Positions 13,201 to 23,213 are shown, counted from the first letter of the stretch. The stretch is DNA of 64,000 bases from Pholis gunnellus (GCA_910591455.2 OU342819.1:17214262-17278261); one strand, 5' to 3'. A program made the numbers and translations. Notes: generated from the letters alone by a model not told the origin.

Positions 13201-15041
13201 AGGCACAGATCAGGTTGATACACAACTTTTTAGCTTATCCAAAAAGCGACAACAACTTTGATAATGAAAGTGTGAAGAGGATGTGAGGCACAGCCTCCAG
13301 GTGAAGTATCAAGGGAGTCCCGTCCACGCCGGGTCAGCTGCACGGTGTTTATGTTTTCTCCACATTGGATTCAAAGTGAGGTTAAAGCTGCTACTGTCCA
13401 GATTTCATTTGAGCTCATATTTGATGAAGATGGTTTTGGCAGCTTGAGCTCATATAACAAAAAAAAAACGTGTCATTATTCATTTATTGTCACAAAACAG
13501 GATGAAGCTCAAGCATCAAAGTATGAATTGCTGTCCAAATATATTTGGGCGCTTTGTGTGGGTTTCCCCTTTGAAATGTGCTACACATCAACATTCATAT
13601 GCATCAGTGATTCATCAGTACATTCATTTGAATACATCAGTGTAGTCACTGGAATGAGATCAACACTCAGAAAGGTGCCAACACGTTGTTTTTAAAAAAC
13701 AGATCTCGATTGATGTGAATCTGCTTAATTGACCGTTCGTTAAAATCCCCGCCTCTTAGTTTCTGTTGCTGTGCCTGTCAAGCTTTCCATTCTGGCACAA
13801 AGCGGTGGCAGATTTACAACTCTTAGAGTTGTCATATTTGTAGCAATGGGTATTTTAAGTTGCACACAGGAGCAGGCTTCTCATTCCGGGGCATTTAGTT
13901 CGGCTGAAATGACGACCGTCACAGGCAGATTTATTAGCTATAGCTAGCTAGCTCGTTAATGCTAAAGACATACTTGGAATAGGAACACGGGTTAGATTTT
14001 TGCCTTATTTTTCATATTTCTGAAAACTATGTTTCACTTTTTAAAGAGTAAAGGTTTTAGGGAACATTACTGATAATACAGGTGACACGTTTGGCTGGTG
14101 TTGCTGGAGTGTAAACATGATCAAATCCAAATAAATAAATAAACAGGACAGAGCCGCTGACGTTTGCTAATTTAGTAGCAATTAGGGCTTTTACTAACAT
14201 ACTCTTTTAATTAAGGCACGGCAGAGGGGTCTTCAATCACCCGGAAGGGGTTCATTGCATTTTGCAGTAATGACCGGCTCGCTGTACATTATCCCGCTCA
14301 TTACATAGCTACTTACTAAAGAAATCAATAATTTGACACATTTGTATTTACAGTCTTCCCAAGCTATTTCTGTTCATTTGACAACGACACGTTGCGGTCT
14401 AGACATGGTTCAGTTAGCACCTTTAACTTCTCCCCCTCTCTGCATTTCCCTCAGGAACATGACAGACAGTACATGCACATCGGCACCATGGTGGAGTTTG
14501 CCTTTGCTCTTGTGGGGAAGTTAGATGTCATCAACAAACACTCCTTCAACGACTTCAGACTCAGAATTGGTGAGAACATTTCTTATTAGCATAAATTAGC
14601 ATAAATGTGTTTGTTTGCTTTCATCCTGTTGATGTTGATGCCGTTGGTAATTTGGTATTTTTTTTTTGTTAGGGATAAACCATGGGCCGGTGATAGCAGG
14701 AGTAATCGGGGCCCAGAAACCTCAGTATGACATCTGGGGAAACAGTGTGAACGTGGCCAGTAGGATGGAGACCACCGGGGTGCTGGGAAAAATACAGGTG
14801 GGATGTCTCACAAAGTACATCTGCATGTCATCTCGTGTGGTCATGAACTTGCTAATCTAGTCATGATTCTTTCTCTCTCTCCGTACAGGTAACAGAGGAG
14901 ACGAATGGTATCTTGTCAACACTGGGCTACATGTGTTCATGTCGCGGCATCATTAACGTGAAGGGCAAAGGAGAGCTGAAGACCTACTTTGTTCACACAG
15001 AGATGACTCGATCTCTGTCACAAGGGACAGTGATGCCTTGA
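1680..15041 (+). CDS. adcy2: Adenylate cyclase type 2 (3' half of gene, 13 exons)
   Basis: Membrane adenylate cyclase making cAMP from ATP at the plasma membrane, stimulated by Gs-alpha and conditionally by G-beta-gamma. Exons: 1680-1749, 2069-2166, 2884-2968, 4847-4987, 5408-5536, 7050-7234, 8220-8304, 11004-11162, 12011-12157, 12294-12401, 14455-14569, 14673-14797, 14889-15041. Phases join cleanly into 532 codons plus stop. The order is C1b end, TM7-TM9, an extracellular loop with N-glycosylation sequons, TM10-TM12, then C2. The C2 residues known in rat AC2 to bind ATP are all present: Lys938 (12333), Asp1018 (14729), Asn1025 (14750), Arg1029 (14762) and Lys1065 (14961). ADCY2 rather than ADCY4 or ADCY7 is indicated by the C-terminus (YFVHTEMTRSLSQ) and the close exon-by-exon match to mammalian ADCY2 as I remember it. 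The first half (TM1-6, C1a) lies upstream of the window. I cannot tell whether this is the teleost a or b copy. Confidence 0.95.
2069..2166 (+). CDS. adcy2: adcy2 exon: TM7
   Basis: Acceptor CTCAACAG|TAC, donor CCCAA|GTAAGT. It begins YRSTTLPAFKYYVTCACLIF and continues as a hydrophobic helix to VLVLPK. This is the first helix of the second six-helix cassette. It ends in phase 2 and the next exon supplies the last base of Lys. Confidence 0.93.
2811..2878 (+). repeat. (GT)34 microsatellite abutting a splice acceptor
   Basis: Uninterrupted GT dinucleotides ending just before TTGCAG of the adcy2 TM8 exon. Confidence 0.98.
2884..2968 (+). CDS. adcy2: adcy2 exon: TM8
   Basis: Reads TAVLGISFGLAFLLLALILL and then LCFAGHIL, one hydrophobic helix. 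Donor CTG|GTGGGT. The acceptor is unusual: a (GT)34 tract runs to within a few bases of the TTGCAG, so there is no ordinary pyrimidine tract (see findings). Confidence 0.92.
2969..4846 (+). other. adcy2 intron after TM8 exon
   Basis: Apart from the repeat at 3044-3215 I see only AT-rich unique-looking sequence. No exon-like ORF with good splice sites was recognised. Confidence 0.5.
3044..3215. repeat. Interspersed 'GGTAACACTTTAT' repeat
   Basis: Begins TGGTAACACTTTATTT and is rich in CATTATAAGCA, TTCATAA and TTTATAA motifs. It resembles a non-autonomous repeat common in teleosts. A related stretch lies at about 20505-20760. Boundaries are approximate. Confidence 0.4.
4847..4987 (+). CDS. adcy2: adcy2 exon: TM8-TM9 loop and TM9
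   Basis: 47 codons from CTCAG|CAG to ATG|GTGAGA. It begins QGRKGSFCSV and runs through IIVTNNPWLRL into the helix VLTMTTTALILVMAVFNM. The start at 4847 rather than 4850 is chosen because it keeps the Gln matching mammalian ADCY2; a three-base alternative (CAGCAG acceptor) is possible. Confidence 0.9.
5408..5536 (+). CDS. adcy2: adcy2 exon: extracellular loop between TM9 and TM10
   Basis: 43 codons, acceptor TTTGTCAG|TTC, donor CCA|GTAAGT. Starts FFVEDPGGSIEDVL and ends NKFYLP. It carries two sequons, NLT and NDS, as expected for the glycosylated extracellular loop of membrane cyclases. It is one of the least conserved parts compared with mammals, which is normal for this loop. Confidence 0.9.
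5720..6300 (-). mobile_element. LINE-1-like retrotransposon fragment (ORF2 C-terminus), inside adcy2 intron
   Basis: On the minus strand, 5978-6220 reads KKMITVLWRNAKPQTVQQWR followed by a MESRTAKLQLR-type segment. This matches the pattern of the C-terminal end of fish L1/Tx1-like ORF2 proteins (W..PPT..QW......ME). It is short and has no intact reverse transcriptase, so it is a decayed 5'-truncated copy. Boundaries are estimated. Confidence 0.5.
6480..6850 (+). repeat. LINE-type 3' tail in adcy2 intron
   Basis: A T-rich stretch followed by GGCGTTATATAAATGAGTTA and then ATT repeats up to 6850. The 'gcgctatataaat..attattatt' end is typical of fish non-LTR retrotransposons. Confidence 0.5.
6981..7049 (+). 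repeat. (CT)n / polypyrimidine tract at adcy2 acceptor
   Basis: Nearly pure CT then C-rich sequence ending CCTCCCCAG. It serves as a very long pyrimidine tract for the TM10-TM11 exon. Confidence 0.95.
7050..7234 (+). CDS. adcy2: adcy2 exon: TM10 and TM11
   Basis: Follows a long (CT)n/C-rich polypyrimidine tract (6981-7047) and ends GATAG|GTACCT in phase 2. TM10 is YFIYCCILGLVSCSVFL, then RINYELK, then TM11 MVVMLVAVVIYNIIIL. A (CA)n microsatellite starts 20 bases after the donor. Confidence 0.93.
7255..7285 (+). repeat. (CA)n microsatellite just after adcy2 donor
   Basis: About 15 CA units starting 20 bases downstream of the 7234 exon end. Confidence 0.95.
8220..8304 (+). CDS. adcy2: adcy2 exon: TM12
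   Basis: Acceptor TCTGTCCAG|A, donor CAG|GTCAGT. It completes an Arg codon, then PGVLKDLKTMGSVSLFIFFV and TLLVLARQ, the last helix before C2. Confidence 0.93.
8305..11003 (+). other. adcy2 intron between TM12 and C2 exons
   Basis: 2.7 kb with no recognised exon. ORFs of up to 108 codons (for example 9829-10155) have no recognisable domain, repeats or splice support. Confidence 0.5.
11004..11162 (+). CDS. adcy2: adcy2 exon: start of C2 cytoplasmic domain
   Basis: 53 codons between TGTAACAG|AAT and GAG|GTGAAT. It includes NEYYCRLDFLW, the KREC...EETM-type helix and ENLNRVLLENVLPAHVAEHF, the highly conserved entrance to the C2 domain. Confidence 0.95.
11163..12010 (+). other. adcy2 intron inside C2, with repeat fragment
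   Basis: Near the 5' end (about 11215-11255) lies AACAGTTTGTTTTGGGAAAT, a diverged piece of the palindromic percomorph repeat seen at 22.3 kb. The rest is unique-looking. Confidence 0.4.
12011..12157 (+). CDS. adcy2: adcy2 exon: C2 core
   Basis: 49 codons, acceptor TTATCAG|GAC, donor GAG|GTAAAC. VCVMFASIPDFKEFYTESDV is followed by NKEGLECLRLLNEIIADFDE. In known cyclase structures this region forms the core beta strand and the helix region that contacts Gs-alpha. Confidence 0.95.
12294..12401 (+). CDS. adcy2: adcy2 exon: C2, purine-binding Lys; ends at apparent GC donor
   Basis: 36 codons from CCTCCAG|CTG. LLSKPKFSGVEKIKTIGS contains the Lys (12333) equivalent to rat AC2 Lys938. The exon ends GPECAQ and the intron apparently starts GCATGC, a GC donor. 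This end is chosen because it keeps the residue count (10 residues after AATGL) the same as in mammalian ADCY2 and joins in phase 0 to the next exon. Confidence 0.88.
12402..14454 (+). other. adcy2 intron with apparent GC-AG boundaries
   Basis: Begins GCATGC and ends TTCCCTCAG. It holds the CA run near the donor. A 116-codon ORF (13345-13695) is present but shows no recognisable protein. Confidence 0.55.
12412..12438 (+). repeat. (CA)n microsatellite after the GC donor
   Basis: CA run beginning 11 bases downstream of the end of the adcy2 exon at 12401. Confidence 0.95.
14455..14569 (+). CDS. adcy2: adcy2 exon: C2, G-beta-gamma motif end and helix
   Basis: Acceptor TTCCCTCAG|GAA, donor ATTG|GTGAGA (phase 1). 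EHDRQYMHIGTMVEFAFALV leads into GKLDVINKHSFNDFRLRIG. The first residues form the 3' part of the QEHA/QxxER region implicated in G-beta-gamma binding by mammalian AC2. Confidence 0.94.
14673..14797 (+). CDS. adcy2: adcy2 exon: C2 nucleotide-binding core
   Basis: Follows a T-rich tract and TTAG; donor CAG|GTGGGA. It completes Gly, then INHGPVIAGVIGAQKPQYDI and WGNSVNVASRM. It holds the equivalents of Asp1018, Asn1025 and Arg1029, which bind adenine and act on the transition state. Confidence 0.96.
14889..15041 (+). CDS. adcy2: adcy2 terminal coding exon
   Basis: 50 codons plus TGA at 15039-15041. It contains GIINVKGKGELKTYF with the catalytic Lys1065 equivalent at 14961, and ends EMTRSLSQGTVMP, an ADCY2-type C-terminus. 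The intron before it is only 91 bp. Confidence 0.96.
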   Translation, partial: VTEETNGILSTLGYMCSCRGIINVKGKGELKTYFVHTEMTRSLSQGTVMP

Positions 15042-15470
15042 AGGCGCCACAATAACCGCACAAACAAGACTCGAGAACACAATCACACACACACACACAT
15101 ACACACACAATGTGGCCGTAGAAGGGATTTGTCATGCTCCGCAACTAAAAAGCCCATTACCAGCAAGCAGCACTGCAGTACAACGGACAGACGATTGTCG
15201 GGAACCAGTTTTGTCCTCAGCAACACGATGTAGAGCCGAGGTGCACCGCCAGGATGGTTTCCACATCTCAAGTGTGACAAGGACTTTGCTCCGAGGAGCC
15301 TCATCACTGTCTAAAGGAGTGCCTGACTAAAGAGAGGTTTGCCAAATTAGCGCAGCTCTCAAGGACCGCAGTCTTTACAGTAGTAGTGGTGCGGAGCTAA
15401 TTACCCACGCCAGTGTTTTTGCAGTGCTTCAAAGCCTTACACTTGAGCAAACTGAGCCACGTTTTTATAG

Positions 15471-15503
<33 letters not shown>

Positions 15504-15850
15504 TATATGATATATATCTCTGCCTGGTTGGCACTGTGAACCTGTTTGTTTCATTTATTACCAAATGGATGTTGCAATAGCTTCTTGTCATATAGAGCAG
15601 TTGATGCCAACAAATCGGCGGTGTGGTGGGTAATTTGCCATAAACCTGTGAACTGTATTTATAGCTTCTGAGCTGCGTTTGTGTCCCACTGAAGGGTTGT
15701 TGGACTCCAGATTCGAGAAGAAAATAGAGGTTTCCTTTTTTTTTCTTTCTTTTTTTATATAATCCATCTGGAAACAAACAAACAGCAATGTGTGTAAATG
15801 TCCACTGCTATCCTTTTGGTATTCATTAAACATTTGTATATAAACAGACG
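15042..15850 (+). other. adcy2: Probable adcy2 3' UTR
   Basis: Non-coding sequence after the stop. It contains short (CA)n, a TA-rich run (15470-15515) and a T-rich stretch (15737-15760). The end is inferred from the ATTAAA at 15825 and the GT-rich sequence after it. Longer forms using AATAAA at 16683 or 16738 are possible. Confidence 0.5.
15825..15830 (+). terminator. Candidate poly(A) signal ATTAAA for adcy2
   Basis: ATTAAA followed within 25-55 bases by a GT/T-rich stretch (15855-15882), the usual arrangement of a vertebrate cleavage site. AATAAA hexamers at 16683 and 16738 are alternatives. Confidence 0.4.
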
Positions 15851-15969
15851 TCCTCTGTCTTTGTGCGTTTGTTTCACAAACATTCACAGGATGTGCTCAC
15901 AATGCGTGTAAGATCGTTGAGTGGTTAGAGACAACACAGGTTTTCTTTTGGCAGCTGTATTTATTGTAT

Positions 15970-16290
15970 TCATCTAACATGCTAGAGCTAGCTTAGCTTA
16001 GCACAAAGACTGGAAATGGGGACATTGCATGTTTTACATGGATTAAACATTAACGCAATATATATAATATATATGTATATATTATATATATGCTATGAAT
16101 GAGTGTTATAGGTGCTGGTAAGCAGATTTTGTTAACAACTGACAGAGCTAGGCTAACACTTCCCCCTGTTTCCTGTCTTTGTGCTAAGCTAAGCTAATCT
16201 ACTGCTAGCTGCAGCTTCATATTTAGTGGACAGATAACTCTCCGCCATAAAGACAATTTCTCGAAATGTCAAACTATTCCTTTTTAATAT
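15970..16290. repeat. Palindromic percomorph repeat (copy 1)
   Basis: Left arm with GCTAGCTTAGCTTAGCACAA and AGACTGGAAA; right arm with TTTGTGCTAAGCTAAGCTAA and GCAGCTTCATATTTAGTGGA, ending near AAATGTCAAACTATTCCTTT. The arms are inverted relative to each other around an AT-rich centre. This is a non-autonomous repeat I know from percomorph genomes. It lies just past the adcy2 3' UTR. Confidence 0.65.
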
Positions 16291-19200
16291 TAACATGACG
16301 ATATGATCTGTGTAACTATCACATTCACCAATACACCCTCTGGCTTACAAACACCAAATGTCACTGTTTGTTGGCACTTTGTAATTTTCTGCATGATTAC
16401 TGTCAGAGTGTATCGAATACATATGTTTTTTCTTGGTAAATATAAAGTATGAAATGATTTGTTTTGCTGATGGAGTAACGATCAAAGGTGATGCAATGAG
16501 CTACATTCACTGCAGAATCTCTGAGGCTGACTCTGCTGATTGAGGTGTGAAACCATTGTTCTTTTTTAGGCTTTTGTGACCACATGCCAATTTATGCGAC
16601 AAAATTTACATTTTACGAAGCAATTTTTTCCTCTTCCTCCTTTTGAAAACAACACCTTGTGTATTAGCTCCAAATCCTCCTAAATAAACACTGCACTTCT
16701 AACACCAAACAGATTCAAATACTGTATCTTTTCTAAGAATAAATGGTCTATTTCTGCCAGAGTACAAAGCCAGAAGCAAATGAGAGATGTCTGAGCTCCT
16801 ATTATGTAGGAGGTTGGTCTCGCGTAGGTTCAGGATTAATAGACAAAAAGAACCCAAGAACTTGCAAATCAAAGCTGTTAGTGATGCTGTATTTACATAA
16901 AGCAAGGGTTAGAAAGAACCAACTGCATAAGAGAAAACCAAGGGGACTCCAAAAAAACGTGCATGCATAGTGGTATAGTATATGCATGTGAATGATTGTG
17001 GGTTAGGTTGAAGCAATCCTTTGTAACTTCTCGTTTATGTGAGCTACGTATGCTCAAAAGACAAATCCTAAGAACCCACATTATTCCTGTCACCGAGAAC
17101 ATTCAGTCTCTTAAACCCATTGTACTGAAGGCAGAAATCTGAATACTGAATCTTTGATATCATGTGCAATATCGAAATGTAATAACTGGAAGACATTCTT
17201 GGATTTATAGTCTGTCTGCACCATCTGAACTTTAAATTACGCTCACACTGACGGAGTGATTTCAGCCTCAAACTAGAAAATGTAGCATAACGTTCCTGGA
17301 AAATGTCACGTCTTCGTATTTTCAGAATTAATCCTTTGACGGATTATATTTCACTGAAAGTATCATTTATTTCTTGCTTATTACCACGATACAATACAGC
17401 AGTATATCATAAATACCTTCTGCTTAAACAATGGTTGGAATGATGTGGATCCATCAACTAAACTGAAATCCATCAACTACAACACTGGTTGATTATCTTC
17501 TCAGTGAGAACAAACATGCTGTGATACTTTCAAGTCACGGCCACTGATCCGAATCCTTCTTCCACATTCCAGTTCATCCCATTTTTCCTGGATATCTCAG
17601 TGTTTATGCAAGCCAGGCGTGCGTACTGCGTGCGTGTTTGATACCGGCTGGGATCACAATGACGGCCGTACCCTTAAGAAGTGAGCGCCGGTACAGCTCT
17701 GGGCTCCTCCTGGGCTCCAGCAGGACGACAAGGCAGAGAGAGAAAGAATAAATATTCAAAATAGTTAAATTAAGGGGGGAAAAAAGAGAAAGGTTTAACT
17801 TGTACTTTGCATAAAAAATGCCAAGGCACCCTACTTTACAAACTATTCTATCACAATTCAAAATATGTACATATTTTTCTGACCAATGTCGTGACTGTGG
17901 TTTAAATTGCGATTCAGCTCTTTAAACGAAGCGCATTTAAATGTTCATCCTGAGGTCCGTAACGTCACAGAGTGATGAATGAAGTGCTGGGATGGGACTA
18001 GCTATATATAGCCCACTAAATGTGTAGGTAAAAACCAGTAAATGTGCTGATACAGTTAAACGGACACTGTATCCAAACCGTCACCTCTTACCACTTGTGA
18101 ATGCACGGACGATGTCATTAAAAGTACACTTTGTTGTGAAGGTGTTTACAAGTTCTGCCGTAATGATTCATTGACACATATTGCCAATAGGGTAAAATAT
18201 TGTCTGGAGTGAAAATTGCCCCAACAAATGAAAACTATTAGCTTCACCACCATATTTGATATGTATGAAAAAAACATATGTACAGTGTTGCTCAATAATA
18301 CCCAGGGTGCCTTGTTGTGAGCAACACTGGGAGCCTCTGACTTCAGGCAGGTCAGACTAACTATCCACAGAACAGACAGTACCTGCTCCTGGCTGTGGCA
18401 GAGTCACTGCTGGCTTTCTATTTGCATAAGAATAAGTGGAAACGGAACCCCAAAAAAAAAAGAAACAGCACTGCCATTATCCTCTGAATAGTTTAAACAA
18501 TAAATTATTTTTGATTCACATTCAAGTGTGAATTCCGGAACAGAAAACGTCCTAATTTAGCAGGATCTGTCAGCCAGCCTCTCAACTCGCTGTAATTACA
18601 AGCTCGGCAGCTTGTGTGTGTGTGTGTGTGTGTGGCGGCTTTGTTCCCCACCGTCTCTGCTTTCAGTGACCCAGAAACTCACTGTGAGCCACAGTGAATG
18701 ATTCCTCTGTGGAGATGAAATGAAACGGAGCCACAGACAAATGTCATGAAACTTAAATGTCATAATACGTACGTCAAACGTCACATGGTGAAAAAAAATA
18801 GCGTGTAGATGGAACATTTTCATTTTCAAGCGCCTTCATCATTTCATGTGTTCGCCTCGATTTAGGCATTTTGGCCGTCGCCATCTTAGTTCTTTTCAAC
18901 AGTAAAGTGACACGAAAGGCTGGAGTACAACCGAACATTGAATAAGACATTTTTAGGCGACCAAAATATTACAATTATCTTACATAAACTGAAACGGACT
19001 GAGAAAGAGTCAAAGTTGTAAGACAAAAACACAGACAACTGCCAAACCGGACAAAACCGTGGCAGCGACCTGTCAATCACAAGGTAGCCCCGCCCTAAAG
19101 TATTTCTTGCTTTATGGTCTGTTTGACTATAAATGGACCATCATTTACCAAATTAACATCATGTTGTATTGAAGAAGACTTGAAACTAGAGATTGAGACC

Positions 19201-21850
19201 ATAAACTCATGTTTACAATGTTTACTGAGGTAATAAATCAAGAGAGAAGTAGAGTCATTTTCTCTCAGACTTCTGTACAATCAGATCCTTTTTTTCCATT
19301 GGCAGTTTGCCGCCTGTAACAAACTGACATTTCCATCTACAAAACACTCCAAAAGCCATATTGCCAATGTTCTGTTTTCATTAACAAGCGTCAGGAAACA
19401 CCAGGAGAAGGTGTTATTAGCTGAGAGTGGTGATGCTTGCGTGCCAAGTGTGTAGGTGGTCAGTGCTATAAGGCAATGTTCCCCGACGTCATTACTGAAC
19501 TGTAATTCATGAGTTTAAAACTTCACTTAAAATGTGAGAAAATACACACGCTATAAATATATTCTCCAAACCTAAAGCCTGATGTGAACAGACCCCAACG
19601 ACCATCTACCATATGGTGTTAATTACCCATAGCTTCTTCCTTTCTGGTCGTGCTTTCTTGACATCATTTCTAAGCCTTATGGCTGTAATATTACGCCCTC
19701 TCTTACAGTTGCTATTTTTGGTATATTCTCAGCTCCAGATGACTCCAATGTAATTGCTTTTCTTCTCTCTAGTAGCTAGACACCTAATTTTATTCAAATA
19801 GAAGGATGTAACCCGTCCATCACATAATCAGTGAATCACAGATGTGATGCAGAACATCAAGGGGGGAGAAAATGAGATGCTCTCTCGACAGCTCCATTAG
19901 GAGATTTCACAAAAACCTGGGAGCCATTAACAAAGTAAGTGAATAGCCTACCTGACCTGGGACTATGACCTCATACCTCTAAAGGTAATCTGTCCTATTT
20001 ATGCTTCAACATACTTTTTTTGTGATCTGTCTGCATTGGATGTTTTTTGTTTTTTTTTGTTTACTTTACCTTTCTTTATGTATTTGCACCTTGAGATGAT
20101 CACTTATCTCAATGTCTAATAAAAGGAAAATAATAAAGCTTTAATACAATTATGAAAGCAATGCAATCATTTTCAACATAGTATATCATGTGGGGAACAT
20201 TATATAAAATGTATCCCCGATACTATATCACCACTGAGTCAATGGTGTGTCCTCTCAAAAGGAAGGATTAACATGTCTTCATCATCCATGGATTTAAATA
20301 TGTCAAGTTTTAATGATTATTCATTATAAATACTAGTATTAATGAATATAACAAGCCTATCATCTGTCATCATAAGAAGCTGATTTAAAGAAGTAAACTG
20401 TCTTTTTTGGCGAGTTCGTCCCATTGGTCCCATTACTGGATGGTTTCTTTTACTACAGAATTACCTGCTCTGTTTGGTGAATTGGTGGAGTAGCAGTAGT
20501 CACATGGGCAACACTTTCTATGACCCTCAGGTCTATAATGCATTATATAAACATACATGTAATGTGTTATAATATGCTTATAACACTGAATAATCAAAGT
20601 AGTAATAGTAGTAATAGTATAGTGAATTATAATAGGCTACATGATCCTTGTAAAAATAAAATAATGTCAGTGAGTAACCAGCAATTATGAAGTGTGATAC
20701 TTGACCTTATAAGTCATTACACAATGTTTTATTATATGTTGTGTTTTTAGAAGCTGCAGTAGTGACAGGGAGTCAAATAAGTCAAACCCAGGACAAAGTT
20801 TGGATTACTAAAGGATCCACGATTTCTTAACAAACTAAATAAGCAGAAATATCGAGACTATTTCCCACAATTCCAAATAGGTCGAGACAACTCAAATATC
20901 TTGCCGAGGCTAAACACACTTGTCTTCATTCAACTCAAGTTTGAGCTCATCAGCAAGCTAAGAGAGTTTAAATGAGACGCTTAGGAACCAAAATAGCAAC
21001 TAAAGTGTGGTCATTACCTCCTTGTTTGTGTCTAGTCGTCTTCCTTTAAAGTGTCTTCCATCGTCTCGGTGCAGTCTCATATCATAACCCTCTGCCTGTT
21101 GGAACACTTGGACCTGCCAACTGAGGGACAGAGAACGAGTGTGTGTCATTCAAAGCGTGTCCTCAAACAGAGATAGTTCATTTTACGCCACTTTGGGTAA
21201 AGAGCAGGAGGTAGTGGTGGAACCGAATGCAACAATCACAACAACTTCACCTCAAAAGGGGTTCAAGTTACAAGAAAAACAAACAGCAATGTGGTGGATC
21301 AGCAATTTTGAAATTTAACTGGTTTAGCTGAAAGCCACAAACCTAATGAGAAATGAAAACTGTGCTTCTTTTTGTAACAGGAGAATAACAAAGAGAACAG
21401 TGGGGATTATTAAATTAACTGTTGCTACTGCCAACAGTTATTGATAAAGCTACCGTTGTTTTTCGCTTTGTAAGATGATTTCTACATTCGGATTTGTTTA
21501 TGAAACCGAACGAACAGCCTTCCAGTACATTACAGGGATTTATATCAAATGAGACAGTCTGGCATTAGGGGGTGTACGTGTATTTAAGCAGATGCATTTA
21601 CCATGACCAACGCTCTACAACTGATATAACAGTTATAGTTTTGTATTATATTATAATATATTACATTATATTATAGAATGCTGATATTCAAAGAAAATAT
21701 ATAATACTCTGTTAGCTGATACACAAAATAGTTGAGAGTCAACAGTGGACTTAAATACAGTGATAGCACATCCTTGCACAGTTGCATCGTCCTTTATGTC
21801 AATAGCACTTGTCCATTCGAGGTCCTTCAAAGGTCTCTCACTGCATCTGC
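16291..21850. other. Intergenic region adcy2-trio, first part
   Basis: No gene recognised on either strand. It contains scattered AATAAA hexamers, a short (GT)n at 18614-18633, and a 'TTATAA'-rich repeat at about 20505-20760 resembling that at 3044. All ORFs are under 90 codons without recognisable content. Confidence 0.5.
20505..20760. repeat. Interspersed 'AACACTTTCTATGACC' repeat
   Basis: GGGCAACACTTTCTATGACC followed by TATAATGCATTATA and GTGTTATAATATGCTTATAA. It has similar composition and motifs to 3044-3215. Family and edges are uncertain. Confidence 0.35.
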
Positions 21851-21855
21851 TGTGT

Positions 21856-21988
21856 AAAGGCCTTTACACGCCGCGGGCCTTTGTTTATTTCTTGTGCGAT
21901 TAATTCGCATGTCAATATATTTATTCTGACTGTATAGTTGTTGTCATGAGCTGGCTACTTTCACGCCCCCGGTGTGTAAAGGCCTTAA
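21856..21988. mobile_element. Small MITE-like element with terminal inverted repeats
   Basis: The left end AAAGGCCTTTACACGCCGCG is mirrored at the right by GCCCCCGGTGTGTAAAGGCC, giving roughly 20-bp imperfect inverted repeats around about 90 bp of AT-rich DNA. There is no coding capacity. The transposase superfamily is not assigned. Confidence 0.5.
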
Positions 21989-22264
21989 CTCTGGCAGCAG
22001 AATCCATTTTATTACACTGGACAGACTATGCCTCCAGCACAGTTTGGAATATGTGGTTCTGTTATGGGTGATGAGAAAAGTCCAATTGCTGGGGCTTTGG
22101 ATAAACTATAAATAGGCTAACCTCCCAGTCCCTCAGCAATATGGAAAGATACAGATGGTGCACCTCAAGTCCTGGCAAATTGAGTCCATTGGGGAGACAG
22201 GGAAAGTAGCTACAAAACAACTGCTGTACAACCAGAAGTTCCAATCCATAATGCTGTAGGGAAC

Positions 22265-22700
22265 CTTACATTTTACAGTTTGACATTCTGGGAAATTAAC
22301 TTATTCACTTTCTTAGAGAGTCAGATGGGTGGTTCAAAACCACTTATGTATCTGTTATATATGAAGCTACAGCCAGTTAGCGTAGCTTAGCATAGATAAT
22401 TGACAGTTTACCAGTCTGGAAGTTAGTTTTATTGGGAGTTATGTGCAGAACCTTTTCTTGACCGCACACAGGGATTTCCTGGCCAAGAAATTGCCGTTAA
22501 AGTTTGTATACGTTAGTTTTTGAACAGATTAACGCAAACCTTCGGTCACAGCCAAGCACGCAGTTTCCCCCTGTTGTTAACCTTTATGCTAAGCTAAGCT
22601 AACCGGCTGCTGATTTGTAGCTTCACATTAAACAGAAAGACACAAGAGTGGTATCCTCCTCTCATCTAAGCCGATTTTGGTTATATTTTGCAAAAACAAA
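22265..22700. repeat. Palindromic percomorph repeat (copy 2, most complete)
   Basis: The left arm runs from CAGTTTGACATTCTGGGAAA through GTAGCTTAGCATAG. The right arm carries TTATGCTAAGCTAAGCTAAC, TTGTAGCTTCACATTAAACAG and CTCATCTAAGC. The arms are inverted repeats of each other around a central segment containing GGGAGTTATGTGCAGAACC. It is a non-coding, non-autonomous element. Confidence 0.7.
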
Positions 22701-23130
22701 ACTGAGAATATAGAATTGCATCCATTTTGATAAAAAGAGGTGATCAGACAAATAAAATGATGCCATCAAATAAAATGATGCCATCATTTTATTTGTGGAA
22801 CACAAAAAAGAAAGACTTTTAGAGGTTGTGTATGTATGTCACCCGTCATACACATTTTAATCCATCACATCACAGAGTGTGTGTGTGTGTGTGTGTGTTT
22901 GTCTTGTACAGTGATAGTGGCTAGAGAGGAAGACGTTGTTCACACGGTGGTCCAGCACATCTTAGCTTTCCCTCCATTTCGGTGATTACAGCCGTGACAT
23001 CGGGACACAACTTATTTCCTTATTTCTGTGTGTGTCAGCTAGTCCCACCTGCTGTTATGGTTCTCTCCTTCCATGTAATTATGACCGAGCAGCAGGGGGT
23101 GGCCAATGAGAAGACACCACTCACTGCGCC

Positions 23131-23131
<1 letters not shown>

Positions 23132-23213
<82 letters not shown>

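Noticed and set aside
13345..13695. 116-codon ORF in an adcy2 intron
   Set aside because: No recognisable protein content and no splice sites bounding it.
22265..22700. Inverted repeats considered as a small structured RNA gene
   Set aside because: The same sequence blocks recur at several places in the window and match a dispersed percomorph repeat, so it is better explained as a mobile repeat.
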